DNA of 64,000 nt from Alphaproteobacteria bacterium. Lineage in GTDB: Bacteria > Pseudomonadota > Alphaproteobacteria > Acetobacterales > Acetobacteraceae. A model generated the notes under the pieces. It was not told the origin of the DNA, ran no database searches, and saw only the letters and a program-made list of their open reading frames with translations. How positions within the stretch are numbered: the first letter of the stretch is position 1; every line of letters begins with the position of its first letter. The stretch is from assembly GCA_016869715.1 (NCBI GenBank), contig VGDM01000004.1, positions 62,001 to 126,000 of the forward strand. Direction: 5' to 3'. The position numbers and the translations under genes were made by a program. Positions 52,088 to 61,100 of this stretch are shown here, piece after piece.

Positions 52088-53403
52088 TCAGAAGGCGCGC
52101 AAATTATCCCGGAACTGGGTGAATTCATAAGCCCGTCGCACCAACCCGCGCGCCTGCAGCGCCGGTACCAGCCCATCGGCAACCTCGGCAATTGCGCGGC
52201 GGCTGACATTGCCGAGCGACAGCAAAAGCCCATCACCGCCGGCTTCTTCCATCGCATCAGCCATCTGTGACGCCACGGCATCGGGTGTGCCAATCAATTC
52301 AATGGAACCCGGATTGCCGCGATAGGCGAACATGGCCTGGCGCAGGCTGCGCTTGCCGGCGAAGCGGCGGAATTCATCCAGCAATTGCTGATGCCCATTG
52401 GTCCAAAGATTAAGCTGATCCACCGGCGTATCCAGATTATATTAGCCGAAATCAATATTAGTGATCTTGCCGATATGGGCGAGAAGATTTGGTACCTGCG
52501 CTTCTGCCCGTGCGAGGCGATGACGATGCCTGAGCGTCGCTTCTTCCATGGTATCGCCAAGCTCTGGCACCATGGTGAACAGCACCTTGATGTCATCGGG
52601 GTTGCGCCCGGCAGCAATGGCATGGGCGCGCACATCATCGCGATAGGCGCGCATGCCGGCGGCCCCCTTCACACTCGCGACGATTGTGTCGGTATGCTGC
52701 GCGGCAAAGCGCTGGCCACGCGCGCTGGCGCCGGCCTGGGCAATCACCGGGAGCCCCTGTACGCAAGGTCCGGAATTGAGCGGCCCGCGAGTCTTGCACC
52801 ATCTGCCTTCGAAATTCACCGCATAGACCTTGGTGCGATCCACCAAAACGCCGCTATCCGTATCGGCCAGAATTGCGCCGGGTTTCCAACTATCCAAAAG
52901 CGCATTGACTGCCGCCATATATTCATCGGCCATGTCATAGCGCAGATCATGTTCCGGTATGCCAAGCAGGCCGTAATTCATGGCCGCGAAATCGATGCTG
53001 CCGGTGACCATATGCAGCCGATGCGGCCATTGGAAACTTGATCCAGGCTGGCGACCAGGCGCGCCAGCAAATAGGGCGGATAGGCGAAGATTGATAAGGT
53101 CGGCACAATGCCAATCCGGCTGGTGGCCGCTGCCATCAGGGTTACGATCACACTCGGGTCCTGGCGCGGCACGGAGAGACCGTTGCGCAGATAGATCTCG
53201 CGCGTGCCGCCGAAGCTTTCACCGATATAGCTGCTATCTTCAATCAACAGATAATCAAAGCAGGCGCGTTCCAGCGCGCGTGCCATGTCGCAAAACAATT
53301 CCGGCACGCGCCAATCACGCCCAATAGCGCCAGTCCAGGGCTCGCCCAAGGCCTACACTGAAGCACCATGCAAGAACCAACCGCGGTGAAACTGTTTGGG
53401 CAT
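52088..53403 (-). pseudogene. LLM-class flavin-dependent monooxygenase (NtaA/SnaA type), decayed
   Basis: Three fragments form one gene. ATG 53403 begins MPKQFHRGWFLHGASV and meets TAG at codon 17, where GTG-TAG-GCC would be restored by CAG. ALGEPWTGAIGRDWRVPELF follows and continues to NGRIG near 53012, where a base is lost; the next frame resumes NMVTGS-like (MVTGSIDFAAMNYGLLG) and runs to TAA at 52442-52444. After that the same frame continues YNLDTPVDQLNLWTNGHQ to 52088. The family uses FMNH2 to oxidise chelators or organosulfur compounds. Three lesions indicate a real pseudogene. Confidence 0.87.
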
Positions 53404-53468
53404 GCGGCATGTTCCTGACCTGAGGAATATAAGGTAAGGACAAGAAACACCGTGAATGGAAGTGGCGC

Positions 53469-54287
53469 TCAGCCGGGCAAGATTGGCTCCAACCCACCGC
53501 CGATACGCAAGGGCGCAACCCGGCGCGCAAGCCCAGTCGCGTCATCCGTCTCCACAAACAGCCCGCAGATCGTCACCTCATTTTCAGCCGGGGCCAGCCG
53601 TTCCGCCGGCACCTTGCGCCAGAAGCGGATCGAAGCGCCGGCCTTTTGCATGCCGATCACGCTATCATAATCGCCGCACATGCCGGTATCGGTTTGAAAC
53701 GCCGTGCCGCCCGGCAAGACGCGATGATCAGCAGTCGGCACATGCGTGTGAGTGCCGATCACCAGGCTCACGCGGCCATCGAAACTATGGCCCATGGCCT
53801 GTTTTTCCGATGAAGCCTCCGCATGGAAATCAATGATGATGGCTTGCACCGTGCCTTGCGGGCCCAGGCTATGCTGCGCCAATTCCGCCTGAATGGCGCG
53901 GAAGGGATCATCCAGAGGTTCCATGAACAAGCGCCCCATGGCCTGCAACACCAAGGCGCGCCTGCCATCGGCCAGCACCGCCACCACCGCGCCCCTCCCC
54001 GGCGTGCCGGGCGGGTAATTCAGCGGGCGGATCAGGCGGGGTTCGCCCTCAATATAGGGGATGATTTCCTTGCGATCCCAGGCGTGATTGCCAAGCGTCA
54101 GCACATCAGCGCCCGCGATGAACAAGGCACGCGCCATCTCCGGCGCCAGACCAAAGCCGTGGGAGGCGTTTTCCGCATTCACCACCACAAGATCGAGCCG
54201 AAGTTTTTCGCGAAGCCCGGGCAAGGTTGCGATCACAGCATCACGCCCGGCGCGGCCAACAATATCGCCAAGGAACAGCAGCCTCAC
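53469..54287 (-). CDS. TIGR00282/YmdB-like metallophosphoesterase
   Basis: This 272-aa protein has the dimetal site of the YmdB group: LFLGDIVGRAG at the N-terminus, VVVNAENASHG, LTLGNHAWD, IIIDFHAEASSEK and IGTHTHVPTAD. Characterised members hydrolyse 2',3'-cyclic nucleotides. The GTG start at 54287 overlaps the fau stop (GTGA), implying coupled translation, and is preferred over the TTG used by the track. Confidence 0.87.
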   Translation of the reverse strand: MRLLFLGDIVGRAGRDAVIATLPGLREKLRLDLVVVNAENASHGFGLAPEMARALFIAGADVLTLGNHAWDRKEIIPYIEGEPRLIRPLNYPPGTPGRGAVVAVLADGRRALVLQAMGRLFMEPLDDPFRAIQAELAQHSLGPQGTVQAIIIDFHAEASSEKQAMGHSFDGRVSLVIGTHTHVPTADHRVLPGGTAFQTDTGMCGDYDSVIGMQKAGASIRFWRKVPAERLAPAENEVTICGLFVETDDATGLARRVAPLRIGGGLEPILPG

Positions 54288-54880
54288 ACGGGGTCTCCAC
54301 AAAGAATGACGCCCGCTTCGGTGGCGATCAAGGGCAGGCGGAAATCCTGCGGCCCCGCCGGCACTTCGGGCATTTCCTGCCCGGCATAGGCGATGCCGAT
54401 GGCTGATGCACCCGGCAGCGCGGCGAGTGTGCGGTCATAATAGCCCCCACCATAGCCAAGCCGGCGCCCGGCGCGGTCAAAGGCCAATAGCGGCAGTAGC
54501 AGGATATCGGGGCGCAAATCCTCGCCAGAAAAGGGTTCTGAGGTACCCATGGGCCCAGCACGCAACGCCGCGCCGGGCGCCCAGGCACGAAAGGACAGCG
54601 GCTGGCCGCGCGGCGGCGTGACCGGCAAGGCCAGGCGATGCCCGTCTGCGGCCAGGGCGAGCATCAGGGGGCGCGGATCCATCTCCTCCCCCATCGGCCA
54701 ATAGCCGGCGATGATGGCTCCCGGTGCGGGGGTATGGTGGGTCAATAGGGCCTCGGCCAGGCGCATCGGCGCATCGGCGCTGACCAGCGCTGCCCGCTTG
54801 GTGCGCGCCAGCTTGCGCGCCGCGGCCTTGGCGTCCCGCAGGGCGGTATCCGATGGGGCGGCGGCTGTGGCCTCGGTCAC
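54284..54880 (-). CDS. fau: 5-formyltetrahydrofolate cyclo-ligase
   Basis: This 198-aa enzyme converts 5-formyl-THF to methenyl-THF. Motifs are an Arg/Lys-rich N-terminal helix (AAARKLARTKR), IIAGYWPMGEEMDPRPL, and the ATP/folate site DRAGRRLGYGGGYYDRTLA. GTG 54880 is chosen because AGGAA lies six bases upstream and the remaining length fits; the track start reaches into the RNA gene upstream. The zapA-6S RNA-fau order is widely conserved in proteobacteria. Confidence 0.9.
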   Translation of the reverse strand: MTEATAAAPSDTALRDAKAAARKLARTKRAALVSADAPMRLAEALLTHHTPAPGAIIAGYWPMGEEMDPRPLMLALAADGHRLALPVTPPRGQPLSFRAWAPGAALRAGPMGTSEPFSGEDLRPDILLLPLLAFDRAGRRLGYGGGYYDRTLAALPGASAIGIAYAGQEMPEVPAGPQDFRLPLIATEAGVILCGDPV

Positions 54881-54897
54881 GCGGGGTTCCTGCTGGC

Positions 54898-55062
54898 AAA
54901 AAGGGTGCGGAGCCACATTGGCCGCTGGCGTCTCATCCTCCCAAGGCCTGCGTCAGCAGGTGGGCGCCAGATACCCGAACCACGGCCCGGACAGAGCCAG
55001 CTCCCGGAGGATGTGCATTGGCCCCGGGGATGAATTGCCTGGCGCACCTAGCAGCCCCGCGA
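54898..55062 (-). ncRNA. ssrS: candidate 6S RNA
   Basis: This non-coding stretch lies between zapA and fau on their strand, the position of ssrS in many proteobacteria. Read on the minus strand, GCGG and GGCTGCTAGG near the 5' end pair with CCAGCGGCC and CCGC near the 3' end. A large, mostly unpaired centre follows, and an inner arm is closed by CATCCTCC/GGAGGATG. The RNA would end ACCCTTTTT. Predicted length is about 160 nt. This matches 6S RNA topology, but I could not run a covariance model. Confidence 0.6.
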
Positions 55063-55069
55063 GCGTTAG

Positions 55070-55405
55070 TTAGGCTTCCTCAAGCCGCGCGGCAATGGTC
55101 TCAAGCTTTTCCGCGAGCCGGACCAGACCATCGGCGAGCGCGGGGTCGGGCGTGGGGGCTTCGACAACAACGGTGCCGCCGGCCTTCAGCGCTTCATTTT
55201 CCGCTTTCAGATCCATTGCCTCATCGGCCAATTGCAAGGCGGCCAGCAGCAGCATGCGCGTTTCGCCAAACTGGATGCCCATGGCCTTGAGGGCGGAGAT
55301 ACGCTGATCCACCTCGGCGGCCATATTGGTCAGGTGCTTTTCCTGACCATCCTGGCAAGCCACCGGATGGGCATAGCCGCCGACACGGACCGTGACCTGC
55401 GCCAT
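55070..55405 (-). CDS. zapA: cell division protein ZapA
   Basis: This 111-aa FtsZ-ring stabiliser has the N-terminal domain VRVGGYAHPVACQDGQEKHL, then MAAEVDQRISALKAMGIQFGETRMLLLAALQLADE, and a C-terminal coiled coil ending LVRLAEKLETIAARLEEA. It overlaps the upstream small gene by one base (TGATG), so the two are translationally coupled. Confidence 0.93.
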   Translation of the reverse strand: MAQVTVRVGGYAHPVACQDGQEKHLTNMAAEVDQRISALKAMGIQFGETRMLLLAALQLADEAMDLKAENEALKAGGTVVVEAPTPDPALADGLVRLAEKLETIAARLEEA

Positions 55406-55614
55406 CAGCCGTCATGCCCCAGATTGGCGCGCAGCTTGGCGATGGAGGCCTCGAGCCGGGTAGCGAGGGCAGCAACAGCGGCCTTCGGCACCATATCGCC
55501 TTCAACGGGTGGGGTGGTGGCACGGCGGGCTTCCACGGCGCGATTAAGACGTTCCAGGGCTGCTTCCAGCCGGATCATCGCCGCACCCATTGTGTCAGCT
55601 TGCTGCTCGCTCAT
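55405..55614 (-). CDS. small coiled-coil protein upstream of zapA (DUF4164-like)
   Basis: This 69-aa protein is predicted to be helical: MSEQQADTMGAAMIRLEAAL..., with heptad-like spacing in ATRLEASIAKLRANLG. Small coiled-coil proteins of this type are commonly encoded before zapA in alphaproteobacteria, which supports both reading frame and start. The track reports a 219-aa ORF from 56064; the upstream part overlaps a plus-strand gene and is rejected. Its role is unknown, possibly divisome-related by context. Confidence 0.75.
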   Translation of the reverse strand: MSEQQADTMGAAMIRLEAALERLNRAVEARRATTPPVEGDMVPKAAVAALATRLEASIAKLRANLGHDG

Positions 55615-55696
55615 GCTTTTCCAAATGCCTTGGCGCCAAGACTTCTTGCGGCTAAGGGATCGTTGAAATGCTTGGCATGCAAAGGCCTCTGGGTCA

Positions 55697-56146
55697 ATGG
55701 TAGAGGCGTTTCTGAAGCGGCCCGCGATGGTGGTGCATGGGCGCGGGCAGGCCGCATGGGCACTGCGTGTCGCGGCCGGGCGGCCCGTGCTGCTGCTCTC
55801 GGCGCCCGGTGCAGCGCTGAATGCGGGGCCAGGCTGGTTCAAATCCGTGCTGGACCAGGCGGCGGCTGAACATCCCGGCGCGAACTTTACCGCCGTGCTG
55901 GATTGCGCAGCTGCCCCAGGGGCCGCGCTGGCGGCCTTGCGGGCCGGGTTCAAGCTGCTGGTATTCGATCTCGCGCATCCTGCCGCCGAAAGCGTACTGG
56001 GCGCCGCCGCCGAAGCGGGGGCCGAGGTTTTGGGCACCAGACCGATGGCGCTCGATCTCGGCACGCTCGATCCGCGCCGGCGGGATCATGAAAGGCGCAT
56101 TACTGCGCTTTTCGCCACAGTGCCGCCACAGGACCAGCCGAGATAA
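55697..56146 (+). CDS. hypothetical protein, 149 aa
   Basis: This is an alanine-rich predicted alpha/beta protein, MVEAFLKRPAMVVHGRGQAA..., with RPVLLLSAPGAALNAGPGWF, FTAVLDCAAAPGAALAALRAG and KLLVFDLAHPAAESVLG, consistent with parallel beta-alpha units. No family was recognised. The ATG is 83 bases from the divergent DUF4164-like gene, and fbaB follows after 72 bases on the same strand. Codon use looks like its neighbours, so I accept it as a gene. Confidence 0.65.
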   Translation: MVEAFLKRPAMVVHGRGQAAWALRVAAGRPVLLLSAPGAALNAGPGWFKSVLDQAAAEHPGANFTAVLDCAAAPGAALAALRAGFKLLVFDLAHPAAESVLGAAAEAGAEVLGTRPMALDLGTLDPRRRDHERRITALFATVPPQDQPR

Positions 56147-56218
56147 CGAGCTCGTGACAGGCAATGCCGGCTGGGCTATCGCCACATCCGCCTTTTGAGC
56201 AATGAAAAGGAACCCAAG

Positions 56219-57139
56219 ATGAAGCTGACGCGTCGCGTGAAGGAAATCCTCTCCTGGTATGAAAGCGACACACCCGGCACCAAGGCGAATCTCGCCCGCA
56301 TCCTGATGGAAGGGAAGCTGGGTGGCACGGGGCGCATGGTGATCCTGCCGGTGGATCAGGGGTTTGAGCACGGCCCGGCGCGGTCCTTCGCACCGAATCC
56401 AGCGGCCTATGATCCGCATTATCATTTCGAATTGGCGATTGAAGCGGGGCTGAATGCTTATGCCGCGCCGCTTGGCATGATTGAAGCCGGTGCCGCTACT
56501 TTCGCGGGTTCCATCCCGACCATCCTGAAAGTCAATTCATCCAATAGCCTTTCCACCACCAAGGATCAGGCGGTGACTGCGAGCGTCGCCGATGCACTCC
56601 GCCTTGGGTGTTCGGCAATTGGGTTCACCATCTATCCGTCATCCGAATACCAGTTTGAGATGATGGAAGAACTGCGCGAATTGGTGGAAGAAGCCAAGGC
56701 AGCCGGGCTCGCTGTGGTGGTCTGGTCCTATCCGCGCGGGCCGATGCTGGATAAGAACGGTGAAACCGCCTTCGATATTTGCGCCTATGCCGCCCATATG
56801 GCCGCGCTGCTGGGGGCGCATATCATCAAGGTAAAGCCGCCCACCGATGTGCTGAGCCTGGATGCCGCAAAAAAAGTTTATATTGAGCGCAAGATTGATG
56901 GCAGTGACCTCGCGAGGCGCATCAGCCATGTGGTGCAGGCCTGTTTCAATGGTCGTCGTCTTGTTGTGTTCTCGGGCGGTGAGGCGAAGGGTACGGATGC
57001 GCTGCTCGCTGAGGCGCGCGCGATTCATGCCGGTGGCGGCAATGGGTCAATCGTTGGGCGCAACGCCTTCCAGCGCCCGAAGGATGAGGCGCTGAAGCTG
57101 CTCGGCCAGATGATCGAAGTCTATGAGGGCAAGGCCTGA
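56219..57139 (+). CDS. fbaB: class I fructose-bisphosphate aldolase, DhnA/FbaB type
   Basis: This 306-aa TIM-barrel enzyme of glycolysis/gluconeogenesis has RMVILPVDQGFEHGP near residue 45, VWSYPRGPML, and a Schiff-base Lys in AHIIKVKPPTDV, followed by LVVFSGGEAKGTD and the phosphate-binding GGGNGSIVGRNAFQR. No metal ligands of class II enzymes are seen. The start was set at MKLTRRVKE with AAAAGGAA upstream. Confidence 0.93.
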   Translation: MKLTRRVKEILSWYESDTPGTKANLARILMEGKLGGTGRMVILPVDQGFEHGPARSFAPNPAAYDPHYHFELAIEAGLNAYAAPLGMIEAGAATFAGSIPTILKVNSSNSLSTTKDQAVTASVADALRLGCSAIGFTIYPSSEYQFEMMEELRELVEEAKAAGLAVVVWSYPRGPMLDKNGETAFDICAYAAHMAALLGAHIIKVKPPTDVLSLDAAKKVYIERKIDGSDLARRISHVVQACFNGRRLVVFSGGEAKGTDALLAEARAIHAGGGNGSIVGRNAFQRPKDEALKLLGQMIEVYEGKA

Positions 57140-57180
57140 GGGTCGGCCCGCGGGGCGGCGCGCGCCGCCCGGCTTGACCC
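57140..57180 (+). terminator. GC-rich hairpin after fbaB
   Basis: An 18-base palindrome GGGCGGCGC/GCGCCGCCC (57153-57170) is enclosed by GGGTC/GACCC directly after the fbaB stop. No T-run follows, so it may be a 3'-end stabiliser or Rho-dependent site rather than an intrinsic terminator. Confidence 0.5.
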
Positions 57181-57229
57181 GTAACGCTATGCGGGCCGAA
57201 AATGGCCGCGTGTCAAGGCGGCTTTTTGA

Positions 57230-58180
57230 ATGACAGATGATTTTAGCGCGACGGGCTTGGATTTCACTCTGCCCGTGGCGGCGCGTGGTTATCGCTGGTG
57301 GTATCTGGATGCGCTTTCCGATGATGGTGCGCATGGCATTACCATCATCGCCTTTCTGGGCACGGTATTTTCCCCCTGGTATGCTTTTGCGCGGCGTGGT
57401 GGCGGTGGCGATCCGCTGAACCATTGCTGCATGCATGTGGCACTTTACGGCAAGCCGGCACGCTGGGCGATGACGGATCGACCACGTGGTGCGCTCAATC
57501 GTGGTGCTGATTTCCTGCAAATTGGGCCAAGTGCCATGCGCTGGGATGGCAGCAAATTGCTGGTTGATCTTGCGGAAGTCACCGCCCCGATTCCGGGCAA
57601 GTTACGCGGGCGTGTGGCGCTTTATCCTGAGGCACTATCGCATCGGGCCTTTCGCTTGGATGGCGTGGGGCGGCATCATTGGCAGCCGATTGCACCGCGT
57701 TCGCGCGTGGAGGTTGCTTTTGACAATCCTGCGCTGCACTGGTCCGGCTTTTCGTATTTTGACACCAACACCGGCATCGCGCCGTTGGAAGAGGATTTCC
57801 TATTCTGGGATTGGTGCCGCGCGCCCATGCCGGAAGCCACCGCGATTTTGTATAATGCGTCGTGCCGGGATGGATCGGCGCAATCACTCGCGCTGCAGGT
57901 GAGCCGCGCCGGCGAGGTTGCCGATATGCCGATCCCCCCGCAGGCCGTGATGCCGCCTGGACTGTGGCGCGTCGCGCGCCCGACACGATCTGAAGATGGC
58001 ATGGCAGAGCTGGTGCGCGCTTTGGTGGATGCGCCGTTTTATACGCGATCCGAAATTCGTACGCGGCTATTGGGGCAGAATGCCATTGCGGTGCATGAAA
58101 GCCTGGCCTTGAACCGGTTTGATAATCTGGCGGTGCAGGCGCTGATGCTGCCCTTCAGAGTGCCGAGGGCGCGGGGCTGA
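57230..58180 (+). CDS. crtC: carotenoid 1,2-hydratase (CrtC type)
   Basis: This 316-aa protein matches CrtC: GLDFTLPVAARGYRWWYLDA, HGITIIAFLGTVFSPWYAFARR, NHCCMHVALYG and ARWAMTDRP. CrtC adds water to the psi-end of acyclic carotenes in the spirilloxanthin/spheroidene branches of phototrophic proteobacteria. No other crt, bch or puf gene is in the window, so it stands alone between fbaB and dnaE2. It has no signal peptide. Confidence 0.85.
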   Translation: MTDDFSATGLDFTLPVAARGYRWWYLDALSDDGAHGITIIAFLGTVFSPWYAFARRGGGGDPLNHCCMHVALYGKPARWAMTDRPRGALNRGADFLQIGPSAMRWDGSKLLVDLAEVTAPIPGKLRGRVALYPEALSHRAFRLDGVGRHHWQPIAPRSRVEVAFDNPALHWSGFSYFDTNTGIAPLEEDFLFWDWCRAPMPEATAILYNASCRDGSAQSLALQVSRAGEVADMPIPPQAVMPPGLWRVARPTRSEDGMAELVRALVDAPFYTRSEIRTRLLGQNAIAVHESLALNRFDNLAVQALMLPFRVPRARG

Positions 58181-58187
58181 AGGCGCG

Positions 58188-61100
58188 CTATCTGAAATCC
58201 CGGCTCGCGGGCAACTTCCCCCGCGGCGGGCGACAATCATCCTGCGGGCGGCGGATTTCATCGGCGCGGCCAAGCGCTGCCTCTGCCCAGCCGCTGCCCG
58301 CGTCGCGCAACAAGCCTTCCAGCAGATCGGAACGATCCACCAGGCGGCGCGCGATCACATGGATGATCGGCACTTCGGCGTGGCGATCCTCACGCTCCAC
58401 CCGGCCTTCCACTTGCAATAGCCGCGCGCCGCGCAGGGCACGCCGATCACGCGCAGCGATATCGGTATAGACCACCAGATTGGCGGTGCCGTGCTCATCT
58501 TCGATGGTGATGAAAATCACGCCCTTGGCGGAACCGGGGCGCTGGCGCATCAGCACAAGCCCTGCCAGGCGCAGCAACCGGCCTGCGGGCCATGTCTGCA
58601 AGTCGCGCGTATCACGCAGCCCTTCGGCACGCAATTCTGCGCGCAACAGCGCCAAGGGATGCTGCCCAAGCGTCAGGCCAAGGGCCGCGTAATCATGCAC
58701 AATATGCTCGCCCTCATGTTCTGCCGGCAAGACAGGTTTCGCTTCGGGCAGGATGGGTGCCTCATTGGCCAAGGCGGCATCCACGCCATCGCGCGGCGCG
58801 AAAAGCGGCAAGTCGCGCGGCGTGCCCCGTGCTCCGCGCGCCGCCCAGGCAGCATCACGGCGCAGCACACCAGGAAAGGCATTGGCGGCGGCGAGTGCAC
58901 TCAAAGCGCCTTGAGAAAGCCGCGCGCGCCAGGCCAAATCCTCCACACTTACAAAGGGCGCACCATTGCGTGCGGCGCGGGCCATCAGTAGCGCTTCCGC
59001 ATCACGCTGCGCCAGCCCGGCAACCAGGCACAGCCCCAGCCGCAGCGCCAGGCCGCCCGTGCTTTCGGGGGCTTCTTCCAGGCTGCTATCCCAATCGCTG
59101 GCATTCACATCCACCGCGCGCACAACAACGCCGTGGTCCCGCGCATCGCGCATGATTTGCGCCGGCGCGTAAAACCCCAAGGGCTGGCTGTTCAACAGCG
59201 CACAGGCAAAGGCCGCCGGGTGGTGGCATTTCAACCAAGCCGAGGCATAAACCAGATGCGCGAAGCTCGCCGCATGGCTTTCGGGAAAACCATAGCTGCC
59301 AAAGCCTTCGATTTGCGCAAAGACACGCTCCGCCAATTCCTGCGCGTAACCGCGGCGTGTCATGCCGGCCACCAGCTTGTCCTTGTGGCGTGTGACCAGG
59401 CCCTGTTGACGGAAGGTTGCCATGGCGCGGCGCAATTGATCCGCTTCTTCCGGCGTGAAGCCAGCCGCGACAATCGCAAGCCGCATCGCCTGTTCCTGGA
59501 ATAGCGGCACGCCAAGCGTACGCCCCAACACCTGGCGCAATTCATCCGCTGGGCCAAAGGCAGGATCGGGCGCTGGGTATTCCACCGCCTCCAGCCCCTG
59601 ACGTCGGCGCAAATAGGGATGCACCATATCGCCTTGGATGGGGCCAGGGCGCACAATCGCCACCTGCACCACCAGATCATAAAAGGCGCGTGGCTTGAGG
59701 CGCGGCAGCATATTCATCTGCGCGCGGCTTTCCACCTGAAACACGCCAACGGAATCCGCACGCCGCAACATGGCATAGGTTTCCGCGCAATCGTGCGGCA
59801 GGTTTGCCAGGTTCAAGGCAAGGCGCCGATGCTGCCCCAGCAGATCAAAACTGCGCCGAAGGCAGGATAGCATGCCAAGCCCCAGCACATCCACCTTCAT
59901 GATGCCGAGTGCATCAATATCATCCTTGTCCCATTCCAGAACGGTGCGGTCTTCCATCGCCGCCTGCGTCACCACCGCCAATTCCGTGAGCTTGCCGCGC
60001 GTGATGACAAAGCCACCGACATGGGTTGCGGTATGGCGCGGGAAATCCTGCAATTCTTCAGCCAGATCAAGCGTCATCGCCAAGCGCGGATCGCTGATGT
60101 CAAAGCCCTCATCGACCGCCAATTCCGCCAGGCTCATCTCCCGCCCCGGCCCCCAGCCGGCCTTGGCGAGGCGTGCGGTGATATCCTCGGTCAGGCCCAT
60201 CACCTTGCCCACTTCGCGAATAGCGCTGCGCGGGCGATAGCGGATCAGGGTCGCGCAAATCGCTGCGCGGTCGCGGCCATAGCGCGCGTAAAGATGCTGG
60301 ATCACCTCCTCTCGCCGGTCGTGCTCGAAATCAATATCTATATCGGGCGGCTCGCCACGACTGGCCGAGACAAAACGCTCAAACAGCAGATCATGTTTTT
60401 CGGGATCAACCGCAGTGATGCCCAGCACATAGCAAACCGTGGAATTTGCCGCCGAACCACGCCCTTGGCACAGAATGCCGCACGCGCGGGCGAAGCGAAT
60501 AATCTCATGCACGGTCAGGAAATAGGGCGCATAGCCAAGATCATTGATCAGCTTCATTTCATGCGCGATGCGCGTCGTAATCGCATCCGGCACCTGCACC
60601 GGCCAGCGCACGGCAACAGCTTCGGCCACACGCGCTTCCAGGCTTTGCTGCGCGGTGAGGCCCGGGTCCAGCACCTCATCGGGGTATTCATAGCGCAAAT
60701 GATCGAGCGAAAAGCCGCGCGTGGTCGCCAGCACATCAAGGCTTGATTGTAGCGCATCCGGGTAGCGCGCGAAAAGCCGTGCCATTTTGGCAGGGGATTT
60801 CAAATGGCGTTCGGCATTGGGCTCCGCCGCCTGGCCCAAGGCTTCCACGGTGCAGCGCAGGCGAATGGCGCTGAGCACATCCGCGAGCCGCCGCCGCGAT
60901 GGCACATGATAACGCACATTATTGGTGGCTAGCAGCCGCGCCCCACTCGCTTCCGCCAAAGCGGCGTGGTGCGCGAGCAGCGATGCGTCATCGCCCAATA
61001 ACGGGTACGCCACAGCAATCAGCGGCGGCAAGGCAAGGCGCAACCCACTCAGGCGGCGCAAGGCGGCGGGCGTAACGGGTGGGATGGCGGCCAGCGCCAT

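Noticed and set aside
53315-53557. 80-aa minus-strand ORF before the LLM pseudogene
   Set aside because: It is an out-of-frame reading of the monooxygenase N-terminus, whose proper frame gives MPKQFHRGWFL.
54898-55062. SRP (4.5S) RNA as identity of the zapA-fau RNA
   Set aside because: The conserved SRP apical-loop sequence is absent on both strands, and synteny favours 6S RNA.
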